This document shows, in pieces, positions 55,858 through 64,000 of a stretch of DNA of 64,000 bases (position 1 is its first letter; every line of letters starts with the position of its first letter). The DNA is taken from NCBI RefSeq assembly GCF_000372825.1, contig NZ_KB910516.1, positions 652,011-716,010 of the forward strand, in the 5' to 3' direction. The position numbers and the translations under genes were made by a program. This DNA is from Methylobacterium sp. 77. GTDB lineage: Bacteria > Pseudomonadota > Alphaproteobacteria > Rhizobiales > Beijerinckiaceae. The notes under the pieces were generated by a model. The model was not told the DNA's origin. It did no database searches and worked only from the letters and a program-made list of their open reading frames with translations.

Positions 55858-58118
55858 CGGGAGCCGCCGCGGGGCGGACGTCCGCCACCGCCGCCGGGCT
55901 TACCACCCGCGCCGCCGCTACGGTTTCCGAAGCCGCCGGGCTTGCCCGAACCGCCGGGACGGGACGAGCCACCGGCTTTGAAGCCACCGGGTCTGCCCGC
56001 GCCGGCGGGCTTGCCGGATCCACCGGGCTTGTTGAAACCGCCCGGTTTACCGAATCCGCCGGGCTTGCCGGATGCGCCGGGCTTGCCGAACCCGCCGGGC
56101 TTGCCACCGGCACGGAAACCACCGCGATCCGCTCCCGAGCGCTCGGCGCCGATGTCGCGATCGCCCCCCGAGCGATCGTCGGCACGGCCCCGGAAACCGT
56201 CTCCCCTGGAGCCCTCGCCCTTGAAACCGCCCGGCTTGAACCCGCCCGGCTTGCCGCCACCGGGGCGGAAGCCGCCGGGACGATCGTCATTACCGCGAAA
56301 ACCGCCGGGCTTGTCGCCGCGGAATCCCGATGGCCTCTCGCCGCGCGGCTCTCCACGGTTGAAGGACGGCCGTTCCGCGCGATCGTTGAAGCCGCCGCCA
56401 TCGCGGGGGCCGGCCTCACGCGGCTTGAAGCTGCGTGGCCGCTCGTCACCGCCGCGTGGCGGGCCACGTCGTTCGGCGCCGTCCGACCGGCCGAATCCGC
56501 CGCGCGGAGCGTCGTCCCTGCGCGGAGGCCGGGAATCGTTGTCGAAGCGGCGCTGAGGCGGCCGAGCATCGGCGTCCTCGCGGCGGGCCGCCTTGGCATC
56601 GGATTGGCGCAACGTCCGAACCGGACGCTCGGCTGCGCCCATTTCGTCACGGCGGGCACCCCGGTCGCGACGATGAGGCTCGGGAGCCGGCTCCTGCGGG
56701 CTCGCCTTCAGGCGCTCCACCAGGACGCGGCGTTCACCGGTGTTGATCGCACCGACGCGCTCGCGTCCGCGAGCGGCAGCGGTTTCACGCTCGGCCTTCG
56801 GATCGGCGCCGCGGCGCGGGATCTTGACCCGGCGCGGACCGTCCTCCTGCGGCGCGGCCTCTTCGGCACGCCAGACCGAGCGGCGGGGACCGGCGCTGTT
56901 GCCGCCGGTGGGCACCCGTGCCGGCTCTGCGGGCTTGCGCATGGGCCGGTCACCGCCACGGTCGCGGTCGCCCCCACGCTCGCCACCGCGCGGCGCGTCG
57001 TCATAGCTGCGTCCCGCGCTTCTGGCAGCGGCCGCCGAGGCGCTGCGAGCAGGCTGCTTCGCCTGTTGCTGGGTCACCTTCGGCGAGCCGAACGGGGCGA
57101 TGGGCTCGCGGTTCGGGCTGGTGAAATCGACGCCGGCCTGATCGGAGAGGGCCGGGCCGAGCTGCTCCTTGAGCACCTTGGTACGGATCTCCTCGACCAA
57201 CCCGACCTCGAGATCACCGAGCTGGAACGGGCCGAAGGACAGGCGGATCAGCCGGTTCACGGCCAGACCCAGATGTTCGAGGATGCGCTTGACCTCGCGG
57301 TTCTTGCCCTCGCGCAGGCCCAGCGTCAGCCAGAGGTTGTCGCCCGACGCCCGGTCGAGGACCGCATCGACCGGACCGTAATCCATGCCGTCGATGGTCA
57401 CGCCCTTGCGCAGCTTGTCGAGCTCGGCCTGGGTCGTGTCGCCATGCGCACGGACGCGGTAGCGTCGAAGCCACCCGGTATCGGGATGCGCGATCACCTT
57501 GGCGAGGCCGCCATCGTTGGTGAGCAGCAGCAGGCCTTCGGTGTTGATGTCGAGGCGGCCGATGGCCACCACGCGCGGCAGATCTTCGGGCAGGGCTTCG
57601 AAGACGGTCTGGCGCCCCTCCGGGTCGCGGGCCGTCGTCACGAGGCCGCGCGGCTTGTGGAAGATCCACAGCCGGGTCCGCTCGCGGGCGGGCAGGGGCT
57701 CGCCATCGACGGTGATCTCGTCCTCGGGCGTCACGTTGATCGCCGGAGAGGTCAGCACCTTGCCGTTGAGGGTCACGCGCCCTTCGGCGATCATGACCTC
57801 GACGTCGCGGCGGGACGCGATGCCGGCCCGCGCGATCGCCTTGGCGATGCGGTCGCCCTCGTGCACCGCGTCATCGTCGGAATCGGCGGCGCTAGGGCTC
57901 GCCGCCTCCTTGGCCGGCGGCCTCGGCAACGCCGCCTTGCGGCGCAACGGGGCGTCGCCGCCCCTGGCGGGCGCGGCCCGGCGCGGCTTCGGCTGCTCCT
58001 CGGCCGAGGGGCCGGGCACGCCTGCATCGGTGGCCGGGGACCACGCTTCGTTGGAAACGTTGTCGGTCTTGGGCGCGTCCTCGGACCCGCCCGTCTGTTC
58101 GTCTGTCTTGTCGCTCAT
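55854..58118 (-). CDS. Pseudouridine synthase (RluB/RsuA family) with long Gly/Lys/Arg-rich tail
   Basis: Isomerises uridine in 23S or 16S rRNA. The 754-residue protein has an N-terminal Ala/Pro-rich leader, an S4 domain (about residues 88-140; RIAKAIARAGIASRRDVEVM), the catalytic core IFHKPRGLVTTARDPEGRQT, GRLDINTEGLLLLTND (Asp190) and EGKNREVKRILEHLG. About 400 residues of low-complexity tail follow, ending in repeats such as GGFGKPG and GGFKPGG. Most family members end near residue 250-300, so the tail more than doubles the protein. Typical RluB function assumed for the core. Confidence 0.9.
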   Translation of the reverse strand: MSDKTDEQTGGSEDAPKTDNVSNEAWSPATDAGVPGPSAEEQPKPRRAAPARGGDAPLRRKAALPRPPAKEAASPSAADSDDDAVHEGDRIAKAIARAGIASRRDVEVMIAEGRVTLNGKVLTSPAINVTPEDEITVDGEPLPARERTRLWIFHKPRGLVTTARDPEGRQTVFEALPEDLPRVVAIGRLDINTEGLLLLTNDGGLAKVIAHPDTGWLRRYRVRAHGDTTQAELDKLRKGVTIDGMDYGPVDAVLDRASGDNLWLTLGLREGKNREVKRILEHLGLAVNRLIRLSFGPFQLGDLEVGLVEEIRTKVLKEQLGPALSDQAGVDFTSPNREPIAPFGSPKVTQQQAKQPARSASAAAARSAGRSYDDAPRGGERGGDRDRGGDRPMRKPAEPARVPTGGNSAGPRRSVWRAEEAAPQEDGPRRVKIPRRGADPKAERETAAARGRERVGAINTGERRVLVERLKASPQEPAPEPHRRDRGARRDEMGAAERPVRTLRQSDAKAARREDADARPPQRRFDNDSRPPRRDDAPRGGFGRSDGAERRGPPRGGDERPRSFKPREAGPRDGGGFNDRAERPSFNRGEPRGERPSGFRGDKPGGFRGNDDRPGGFRPGGGKPGGFKPGGFKGEGSRGDGFRGRADDRSGGDRDIGAERSGADRGGFRAGGKPGGFGKPGASGKPGGFGKPGGFNKPGGSGKPAGAGRPGGFKAGGSSRPGGSGKPGGFGNRSGGAGGKPGGGGGRPPRGGSR

Positions 58119-58209
58119 CCGAGCCCCATAACAGAGCGGAAGCAAGGTTGCGAGCACTTGCGCTTAGTGCGGTCTTCCTCTCGCGCAAGGGCGCCTTGCA
58201 ACCGCACAC

Positions 58210-58236
58210 GGAAAAGGCGGCCTCGCGGCCGCCTTC
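58210..58236 (-). terminator. Hairpin terminator of the CsbD gene
   Basis: Arms aaggcggcc (58214-58222) and ggccgcctt (58227-58235) with a 4-base loop. Read on the minus strand it is followed by tttt. Confidence 0.65.
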
Positions 58237-58268
58237 TCGATCGTCATTCCATGAGCGGAGACTGATGC

Positions 58269-58472
58269 TCAGAGCTTGCTCTTCACCGTGTCGGCGGCGT
58301 TCTTGACGCCGTCCTTGGCGTCGCCGACCGTCTTCTGGGTCTCGCCCTTCAGTTCCTGCGCCTTGCCCTCGGCCTTGAGCTTGTCGTTATCCGTCGCATT
58401 GCCGATGCCCTGCTTCACGTTGCCGACGGCTTCGTTAGCGAGACCCTTGATCTTGTCGGTGGTGCTGCTCAT
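58269..58472 (-). CDS. CsbD-family stress protein
   Basis: A 67-residue hydrophilic helical protein, [20 protein letters not shown], with the CsbD pattern of NxxxGxxKxxxG repeats ([18 protein letters not shown]). CsbD-like proteins are made under general stress, function unknown. ATG at 58470-58472 has aggag upstream. A terminator follows. Confidence 0.88.
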   Translation of the reverse strand: MSSTTDKIKGLANEAVGNVKQGIGNATDNDKLKAEGKAQELKGETQKTVGDAKDGVKNAADTVKSKL

Positions 58473-58641
58473 CGTCTGCTCCTGAAAAGATGCTGCGGGC
58501 TTGCCGCTTCGGGAAGGAAACGGCCACGTCGCGGCGATGTTCCTGCGCGGCGCGATCACGGGAGCTCGACTTGATGAATTCCTTATTGATGACAAAAGCT
58601 TGAGCTCGACCATCGTGAACGCGCCTTCTTCCCGTGTGCCT

Positions 58642-59139
58642 GTGAACGACCCCTTGAGCCTCGCCTTCGACGCAGCCCGCCGCGCCGCCGGCGAGGGAGA
58701 AGTGCCGGTGGGCGCCGTGATCGTGAGGGAGGGAAAGGTGCTGAGCGTCGCCCATAATCGCCCTCGGGCGCTTCGCGACCCCACCGCCCATGCGGAGATC
58801 CTGGCGATCCGCGCCGCCTGCACCGAGATCGGCGACGAGCGCCTCGTCGGCTGTGATCTCTACGTCACCCTGGAACCGTGCCCGATGTGCGCCGGCGCCA
58901 TCTCCTTCGCGCGCATCCGCCGGGTCTATTTCGCCGCCCTCGACCCGAAAGGCGGCGGAGTCGAGCACGGTCCCCGCATCTTCAACCAGCCCACCTGCCA
59001 CCATGCGCCTGAGGTCTATGGTGGATTGCGGGAGGCGGAGGCCGCGGCCCTCCTGCGCGATTTTTTTCGCGACAGGCGCGAAGGCTTTCCGCCCCATGCC
59101 GAGGTTCGGCAACGAAGACGTTCGCCGACGATGCCCTGA
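58642..59139 (+). CDS. tadA: tRNA-specific adenosine deaminase
   Basis: Converts A34 to inosine in tRNA-Arg. The 165-residue enzyme has the zinc-dependent deaminase motif [11 protein letters not shown] (His and catalytic Glu) and [20 protein letters not shown] (two Cys). No ATG fits. GTG 58642 gives a natural N-terminus ([20 protein letters not shown]), but GTG 58636 and GTG 58615 are also in frame, and none has a strong ribosome-binding site. The basic C-terminal tail ([10 protein letters not shown]) is slightly longer than usual. Confidence 0.92.
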   Translation: MNDPLSLAFDAARRAAGEGEVPVGAVIVREGKVLSVAHNRPRALRDPTAHAEILAIRAACTEIGDERLVGCDLYVTLEPCPMCAGAISFARIRRVYFAALDPKGGGVEHGPRIFNQPTCHHAPEVYGGLREAEAAALLRDFFRDRREGFPPHAEVRQRRRSPTMP

Positions 59140-59155
59140 AATCCGGAGATGTCCC

Positions 59156-59857
59156 ATGGTCCCGACCTATCGACGCGCCCTCATCGTCGGCGCCGGTGAA
59201 GGGCTGAGCGCCTCTCTGGCGCGACGCCTGTCCCGCGAAGGCCTGCGGATCGGCCTCGCCGCACGCTCCATCGACAAGCTCGAGGCGCTGACGACGGAGA
59301 CCGGGGCCGCCATTCATTCCTGCGACGCCGCCGATCCGGCGGAGGTGGAGGCCTTGTTCGCGCGGATGGAACCGGCGCTCGGTGGGCCGCCCGACGTGGT
59401 GGTCTACAATGCCAGCAACAGGCTGCGCGGCCCCATCGTCGATCTAGACCCCGACGCGGTTCGCCAATCCCTGATGGTCTCGGCCTATGGCGGGTTCCTC
59501 GTGGCCCAGGCCGCCGCGCGGCGCATGCTGCCAGGGCGCCACGGCGCCATCCTGTTGACGGGCGCATCGGCCAGCGTGAAGGGTTTTGCCGAATCCGCGC
59601 CCTTCACCATGGGCAAGTTCGGCTTGCGTGGCCTGTCGCAGAGCCTCGCGCGCGAACTCCAGCCAAAGGGCATCCACGTCGCCCATTTCGTCATCGACGG
59701 CGGCATCCGTAGCGCGTCCCGCCCCGAGCCGGCGGATGCGCCCGACAGCATGCTCGATCCGGACGCCATCGCCTCGGCCTATTGGGACGTCCTGCGGCAG
59801 GACCGCAGCGCCTGGACCTCGGAGATCGAACTCCGCCCGTGGGTGGAGCGCTTCTGA
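59156..59857 (+). CDS. SDR-family oxidoreductase-like protein with Phe in place of the catalytic Tyr
   Basis: A 233-residue short-chain dehydrogenase fold. The nucleotide loop reads LIVGAGEGLSASLARRL, the NNAG-like motif is VYNASNRLRG, and Ser138 is in LLTGASAS. The YxxxK position reads F150-T-M-G-K154 in SAPFTMGKFGLRG, so the general-base Tyr is missing. It may be a non-catalytic or altered-specificity SDR. ATG 59156 with ggag upstream; 16 bases after tadA. Confidence 0.8.
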   Translation: MVPTYRRALIVGAGEGLSASLARRLSREGLRIGLAARSIDKLEALTTETGAAIHSCDAADPAEVEALFARMEPALGGPPDVVVYNASNRLRGPIVDLDPDAVRQSLMVSAYGGFLVAQAAARRMLPGRHGAILLTGASASVKGFAESAPFTMGKFGLRGLSQSLARELQPKGIHVAHFVIDGGIRSASRPEPADAPDSMLDPDAIASAYWDVLRQDRSAWTSEIELRPWVERF

Positions 59858-59916
59858 CGTTTCAGAGGAACATCGACCGCGATGGAGCGCGCGAGCGTTG
59901 AGCGCAGAAAGTGCGC

Positions 59917-61395
59917 TCAGGCCGCCGCCAGGGGCTTCGACACATCCTCCAGGGATTTGCCTTCCGCCGCCGTGCCCCAGATGCCGCCGACGATGGCGGC
60001 GATCAGCATCAGCGCGGCACCGATGCCGTAGCCGATGAGCACGTTGTCGCGTGACCCGGTCTCCACCAATGCGCCGAACAGGAGCGGTCCCGACACGCCG
60101 CCGATACCGGTGCCGAGCGCGTAGAACACCGCGATGGCGAGCGCCCTGATTTCCAGCGGGAAGGTCTCGGCAACGGTGAGGTAGGCGGCACTCGCGGCGG
60201 CGGAGGCGAAGAAGAACACCACCATCCAGGCCGCCGTCTGGCCCACGGCACCGAACACTTCGATCTTGAACAGGTAGCCGGTGACGGTCAGCAGCACCGC
60301 CGAGATGCCGTAGGTGAAGGCGATCATCTGGCGGCGGCCGATCGTGTCGAACAGGCGGCCGAGGAGCACGGGGCCGAGGAAGGAGCCCAATGCGAAGGGC
60401 AGCAGGTACCAGCCGACATGGTCGCCCGGCACTTGATAGAAGCGCTGGAGCACGAGGGCGTAGGTGAAGAACAGTGCGTTGTAGAAGAACGCCTGCGCGA
60501 CCATCAGCGCGAGACCGACCAGCGTCTGCTTGCGGTGGCCGATCAGCATGGTGCCGAACACTTCCTTGAGCGGCGTGTGGCTGCGGGTCTTCAGCTTCAT
60601 GCGCTTGGATTCATCCACCGGCGGCAGGGTGATGCCCTCGTCGGTGAAGCGCTTCTCGATTGCCGTCACCACCCGGTCGGCCTCGGCGACGTAGCCATGG
60701 GTCGCGAGCCAGCGCGGGCTTTCGGGGATCCAGGTCCGCAAAAGCAGGATCACGAGGCCGATGCCCCCGCCGACGAAGAAGGCAATGCGCCAGCCCCAGG
60801 CGGGGTCGATCATGCCGGGACGCAGCACGGCGATGGAGAGGAAGGAGCCGAGCGCCGCGCCGATCCAGAACGAGCCGTTGATGACGAGGTCGGTCCAGCC
60901 GCGCACGCGCGCCGGCACGAGTTCCTGAATGGTGGAGTTGATGGCGGTATATTCGCCGCCGATGCCTGCCCCCGTGAGGAAGCGGAAGATGCAGAAGCTC
61001 CAGATGTTCCAGGACAGGCCGGTGGCGGCGGTCGCCGCGAGGTAGAGGGCCAGGGTGATAAAGAACAGTTTCTTGCGCCCGATCCGGTCGGTGAGCCAGC
61101 CGAAGCCGAGGGCGCCGAAGACCGCGCCGACGAGGTAGGAACTCGCCGCCAGGCCGACATCGAATTCGGTGAAGTTCATCGGCGCGGCGCGGAGTGCGCC
61201 GACCAGGGAGCCGGCCAGCGTCACTTCGAGGCCGTCGAGCACCCAGGTGATGCCGAGCGCCACGATGACGAGGACGTGGAAGCGCCCCCAGGGCAACCGG
61301 TCGAGACGGGCGGAGATATCGGTATCGATGACCGTCCCCATCGGAACCCGCTCGGGGGCGGCGGAACCTGGCTTCGCCTCGACCTTACTCGTCAT
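59917..61395 (-). CDS. MFS transporter (sugar/aromatic-acid porter type)
   Basis: A 492-residue major-facilitator protein with 12 helices. The signature between helices 2 and 3 is GFGWLTDRIGRKKLFF, then FRFLTGAGIGGEYTAINSTI in helix 5, and a second-half GRLFDTIGRRQMIAFTYGIS. The GIGGEYTA stretch is shared with metabolite:H+ symporters. Substrate unknown. It is convergent with the SDR gene and divergent from the small exported protein gene. Confidence 0.88.
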   Translation of the reverse strand: MTSKVEAKPGSAAPERVPMGTVIDTDISARLDRLPWGRFHVLVIVALGITWVLDGLEVTLAGSLVGALRAAPMNFTEFDVGLAASSYLVGAVFGALGFGWLTDRIGRKKLFFITLALYLAATAATGLSWNIWSFCIFRFLTGAGIGGEYTAINSTIQELVPARVRGWTDLVINGSFWIGAALGSFLSIAVLRPGMIDPAWGWRIAFFVGGGIGLVILLLRTWIPESPRWLATHGYVAEADRVVTAIEKRFTDEGITLPPVDESKRMKLKTRSHTPLKEVFGTMLIGHRKQTLVGLALMVAQAFFYNALFFTYALVLQRFYQVPGDHVGWYLLPFALGSFLGPVLLGRLFDTIGRRQMIAFTYGISAVLLTVTGYLFKIEVFGAVGQTAAWMVVFFFASAAASAAYLTVAETFPLEIRALAIAVFYALGTGIGGVSGPLLFGALVETGSRDNVLIGYGIGAALMLIAAIVGGIWGTAAEGKSLEDVSKPLAAA

Positions 61396-61519
61396 CGACG
61401 CCTCATTAACTGTGGAACACGATTGCTGTTGGCAATGAACGGCCAAGCCTCGCGGTTCCGTCGGCGTCTTTACCTGTTCACGCTTCACTCAAGGTGCTCG
61501 TCTCCGGGTGCCGCGACCG

Positions 61520-61774
61520 ATGAATCCCCGCCTTCTCTCCGCTATCCTGGCCACGACTGCGCTCGCTTATCCCGCGCTCGCGCCGCTGCCGATCCAAGCC
61601 GGCGAAGCCTTGCATGGCCAGCCCAGCGGCGCCGAGCGCTGGCGGCTCCGCCCGGCCGACGTGACGACGACGGGGACGACAATTCCCGTGATCAAGGATC
61701 GACCGGTCTCCGACCTCCCGGCAGAGCGGCGGGCCGTCCGAATGGTCTATCCCAGCCTTCTGGCCGACCGCTGA
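61520..61774 (+). CDS. Small exported protein of unknown function
   Basis: An 84-residue protein beginning MNPRLLSAILATTALAYPAL, a signal-peptide-like start with cleavage near QAGEA, followed by a polar domain (WRLRPADVTTTGTTIPVIKD). Weak ribosome-binding site; GTG 61508 would add four residues. No family recognised. Its stop is 2 bases before the convergent oligopeptide permease stop. Confidence 0.5.
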   Translation: MNPRLLSAILATTALAYPALAPLPIQAGEALHGQPSGAERWRLRPADVTTTGTTIPVIKDRPVSDLPAERRAVRMVYPSLLADR

Positions 61775-61776
61775 CG

Positions 61777-62859
61777 TCACCTCTCCGCAAGGCGCGGGTC
61801 GAGGGCGTCGCCGAGTCCGTCGCCGAGCACGTTGAGGGCGATCAGGGTCAGGACGAGGAAGGAGGCCGGGCCGGCGAGCATCCATGGCGCGGATTCGAGG
61901 GCGCGCGCGCCTTCCGCGATCAAGGCGCCCCAACTGGTGGCCGGCTCCTGCACCCCGAGGCCCAGGAACGACAGGAAGCTCTCCAGCAGGATCACCTTGG
62001 GCACGAGCAGGGTCGCCGCCACCGTGACGGGACCGAGCGTGTTCGGGACGACGTGGCGCCGCAGGATCGCCGGCGTCGAAAGCCCGAGCGCCTCGGCGGC
62101 GCGGACGAAGTCGCGGGCACGGAGCGAGAGGGTCTGGGCGCGGACGAGGCGGGCCATGTCGAGCCATTCCACCGCGCCGATCGCCACCAGGATCAGCCCC
62201 AATCCTGAGCGAAAGAACACCAGCAGCATGATGACGAAGAAGACGAAGGGCAGGGCGTAGAGCATGTCGACGAAGCGCATCATCACCGCATCGGCCACGC
62301 CGCCGAGATAGCCGGCGAGCGCGCCGTAGGCGATTCCGATGAGCAGCGCCACGGCGGTGGCGACGGCGCCGATGAGCAGGGACACCCGCCCGGCGACGAG
62401 GCTGCGGGTGAGAAGATCACGCCCGAGCATGTCGGTGCCGAGAAGGAAGCGCAGGCGGCCCAGCGGCGCCTCGACCACGAGGCGCCGCCCGCCATCCTGA
62501 CGATCGAGGACAGTGGCCGGGCCGAACAGGTCGGACCGGGGGAGATAGACGAGGACGCGCTCGTCGATGGGCTTGGCCATGTCGGAGAGCACCAGGCGCA
62601 CGCGGTCGCCGGACACGGCGATGTCGGAGACCGTGACCCGCATGCGGAAGGCGAGGCGGGTCAGCGCGGGCGCGATCTCGCCGGGCTCGGGATGCGCGGC
62701 GAGGCTCGGCGCGGTGCGGACGAGGTCGGGATAGATCCGTCCCGGCTCGTGGCCGGTGAAGCGCGGCCCGACCAGGCAGGCGAGGATCATCGCGACCAGG
62801 ACAACGAGGGCGGCGAGGGCGCCCCTGTTGCGCGCGAGACGGTTCGCGGCGCGGATCAT
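61777..62859 (-). CDS. Oligopeptide/dipeptide ABC transporter permease (OppC-like)
   Basis: A 360-residue permease with the OppC layout: membrane helix 1 (about residues 13-33), GTDMLGRDLLTRSLVAGRVS before the core, then five helices with the coupling loop RARDFVRAAEALGLSTPAIL and LRRHVVPNTLGPVTVAATLL. About 100 residues (40-138) lie between helix 1 and the GTD motif, more than twice the usual, giving an added periplasmic domain. It overlaps the OppB-like gene by 4 bases. Confidence 0.9.
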   Translation of the reverse strand: MIRAANRLARNRGALAALVVLVAMILACLVGPRFTGHEPGRIYPDLVRTAPSLAAHPEPGEIAPALTRLAFRMRVTVSDIAVSGDRVRLVLSDMAKPIDERVLVYLPRSDLFGPATVLDRQDGGRRLVVEAPLGRLRFLLGTDMLGRDLLTRSLVAGRVSLLIGAVATAVALLIGIAYGALAGYLGGVADAVMMRFVDMLYALPFVFFVIMLLVFFRSGLGLILVAIGAVEWLDMARLVRAQTLSLRARDFVRAAEALGLSTPAILRRHVVPNTLGPVTVAATLLVPKVILLESFLSFLGLGVQEPATSWGALIAEGARALESAPWMLAGPASFLVLTLIALNVLGDGLGDALDPRLAER

Positions 62860-63779
62860 CGGGCCTTCCTCAGGCGCGGATCGAGGACGGCACAGGCGAT
62901 GTCGGCGACGATGTTGAGCAGCGTGACGAAGAGCGCGACCAGAACCACCGTGCCCATCACCAGGGTGTAGTCGCGGTTGAGCGCGCCATCGACGAAGGCG
63001 CGCCCGATGCCGGGCAGACCGAAGATCGTCTCGACCACCACGGAGCCGGTGAGAAGCGCGGCGGCGATGGGGCCGAGGATCGCGATCACCGGCGGCAGCG
63101 CCCCGCGCAGGGCGTGGCGGGCGATGCGATGAGGCGGCAGGCCCATGGCCCGCATGGTGCGGATCGGCTGGGCGCTCAGCGTCTCGACGAGCGATGCCCT
63201 GGTGAGCCGGGCGATGGCACCGATCTGCGGCAGCGCGAGGGTAAGAACGGGGAGCACGAGATGCGAGGGTGCTCCGCCCTCCCAGCTTCCCACCGGTAGC
63301 CAGCGGAGGCTCAGCCCGAACACGATCTGCAGCAGCGGGGCGACGACGAAATTGGGCACCGCCAGGGTCAGCCCGGCGAGGAGCCCGATGGACCGGTCGA
63401 TCCATCCGCCACGCCGGAACGCCGCCCAGGCTCCGAGCCCGATCCCCAAGCTCAGAGCGCCGGCGAGTGCGAGGCCGCCGAGGATCATGGAGACTGGCAG
63501 GCCGCGGGCGAACAGGTCGGCCACGGTGAGGTCGCGGAAGGAGAAGGAGGGGCCGAGATCGCCCCGCATCAGCGCGGCGAGGTAGCGACCGTATTGCACG
63601 ATGAGGGGCTGATCGAGGCCGTAGACGCGGGCGAGGTTCTGCATCGCGGCCGGCGGCAGCGGGCGCTCCAGATCGAACGGCCCGCCGGGGGCGAGGCGGA
63701 TGAGGAAGAAGCTGCCCGTGACGACGAGGAACAGGGTCGGGACCGCCTGGACGAGGCGGCGCAGGACGAAGCCGATCAT
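62856..63779 (-). CDS. Oligopeptide/dipeptide ABC transporter permease (OppB-like)
   Basis: A 307-residue permease: MIGFVLRRLVQAVPTLFLVV with the typical N-terminal helix, then RLAPGGPFDLERPLPPAAMQ, YLAALMRGDLGPSFSFRDL and the coupling region RTMRAMGLPPHRIARHALRG. It sits between the substrate-binding protein gene and the OppC-like gene, all minus strand, forming an A-B-C operon. Confidence 0.93.
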   Translation of the reverse strand: MIGFVLRRLVQAVPTLFLVVTGSFFLIRLAPGGPFDLERPLPPAAMQNLARVYGLDQPLIVQYGRYLAALMRGDLGPSFSFRDLTVADLFARGLPVSMILGGLALAGALSLGIGLGAWAAFRRGGWIDRSIGLLAGLTLAVPNFVVAPLLQIVFGLSLRWLPVGSWEGGAPSHLVLPVLTLALPQIGAIARLTRASLVETLSAQPIRTMRAMGLPPHRIARHALRGALPPVIAILGPIAAALLTGSVVVETIFGLPGIGRAFVDGALNRDYTLVMGTVVLVALFVTLLNIVADIACAVLDPRLRKAR

Positions 63780-63795
63780 TCCGGCATCTCCGCCG

Positions 63796-64000
63796 TCACG
63801 CGTCGAGCCTGAGGAATCGCGTGGGCGAGGCGTTGCGAAGATTCGGGTGGTAGCCGGTGAGACGCGGCGAGATCAGCGCTTTCGATCGGGTATGCAGCAC
63901 CGGAATCCAGGGCAGGTCGTCGAGGACGATCGTCTCCGCCCGGAACAGGATATCGGCCCGCTTGGCGACATCCCGCTCGGAGGCCGCAGCGCGCATCGAT
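63796..64000 (-). CDS. Peptide ABC transporter substrate-binding protein, C-terminal end (partial)
   Basis: The open frame runs off the right edge and ends at 63796. The visible ~67 residues (ASERDVAKRADILFRAETIV, then LDDLPWIPVLHTRSKALISP and LTGYHPNLRNASPTRFLRLD) match the C-terminus of OppA/DppA-type periplasmic binding proteins. It ends 16 bases before the OppB-like start, consistent with one operon. Confidence 0.85.
   Translation of the reverse strand, partial: SMRAAASERDVAKRADILFRAETIVLDDLPWIPVLHTRSKALISPRLTGYHPNLRNASPTRFLRLDA

Noticed and set aside
55854..56700. Repetitive GGFKPGG-coding DNA considered as a CRISPR or tandem satellite array
   Set aside because: Repeat units are short, irregular and multiples of three in frame with the pseudouridine synthase, so they are protein-level repeats.
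56604..58265. Plus-strand frame of about 553 codons opposite the pseudouridine synthase
   Set aside because: Shadow of a strongly biased gene; no domain and no start signal.
60418..62208. Plus-strand frame of about 596 codons opposite the MFS transporter and OppC-like gene
   Set aside because: It spans two well-supported minus-strand genes and has no recognisable product.

Overview
The window is GC-rich, densely packed and chromosomal. It points to an alphaproteobacterium of the Hyphomicrobiales, with a Methylobacterium-like flavour. The evidence is a DUF1013/TrcR cell-cycle regulator, a DUF4170 protein, an rpsA-to-ihfB neighbourhood, an alphaproteobacterial rmf-like gene, an NrtR-type regulator and many short secreted proteins. 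The genus is inferred from gene content only.

Layout. 1-4.7 kb: exbB (5' partial), exbD and tonB, then an active/inactive pair of M16 peptidases. 4.7-6.1 kb: a small secreted protein, a scar left by an IS3-family element, and a small four-cysteine protein. 6.3-11.1 kb: DUF2147, a serine beta-lactamase-like hydrolase, DUF427, trehalose phosphatase, glucokinase and an rmf-like peptide. 11.2-20.2 kb: housekeeping genes purD, xseA, DUF4170, prs, trcR and rpsA. 20.6-26.8 kb: a malate:quinone oxidoreductase with a Tat-like leader, sppA, ihfB, lapA, trpF, trpB and tRNA-Met(CAT). 26.9-29.5 kb: a compact operon of a NAD-kinase-like protein, an SPFH protein and an NrtR-like regulator, preceded by a 45-bp inverted repeat.

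29.7-49.2 kb is dominated by purine import and breakdown. On the minus strand lie an outer-membrane barrel, 8-oxoguanine deaminase and a BMP-type ABC importer. Divergently on the plus strand lie a GntR regulator, an isochorismatase-fold hydrolase, a nucleobase permease and an AtzG/AtzE/HpxZ-type module. After a hypothetical gene, selO and a P-loop kinase come uricase, a urate-type permease and a UraD-UraH fusion. Together they could import purines, deaminate 8-oxoguanine to urate, and carry urate through hydroxyisourate and OHCU to allantoin. The amidase module would handle a downstream ureido acid. No xanthine dehydrogenase or allantoinase is present in the window.

49.4-64 kb: two small secreted proteins, an arabinose-5-phosphate isomerase, a TetR regulator divergent from two membrane proteins, mutL (with endonuclease motif), rsmD overlapping a pseudouridine synthase with a very long low-complexity tail, a CsbD protein, tadA, an SDR lacking the catalytic Tyr, an MFS transporter, a small exported protein, and an oligopeptide ABC transporter whose binding-protein gene runs off the right edge.

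There is no CRISPR array, rRNA, prophage or intact mobile element. The least explained items are the NrtR/SPFH/NAD-kinase-like operon, a palindromic repeat found twice in intergenic spaces, and the IS scar with an apparently truncated gene beside it.
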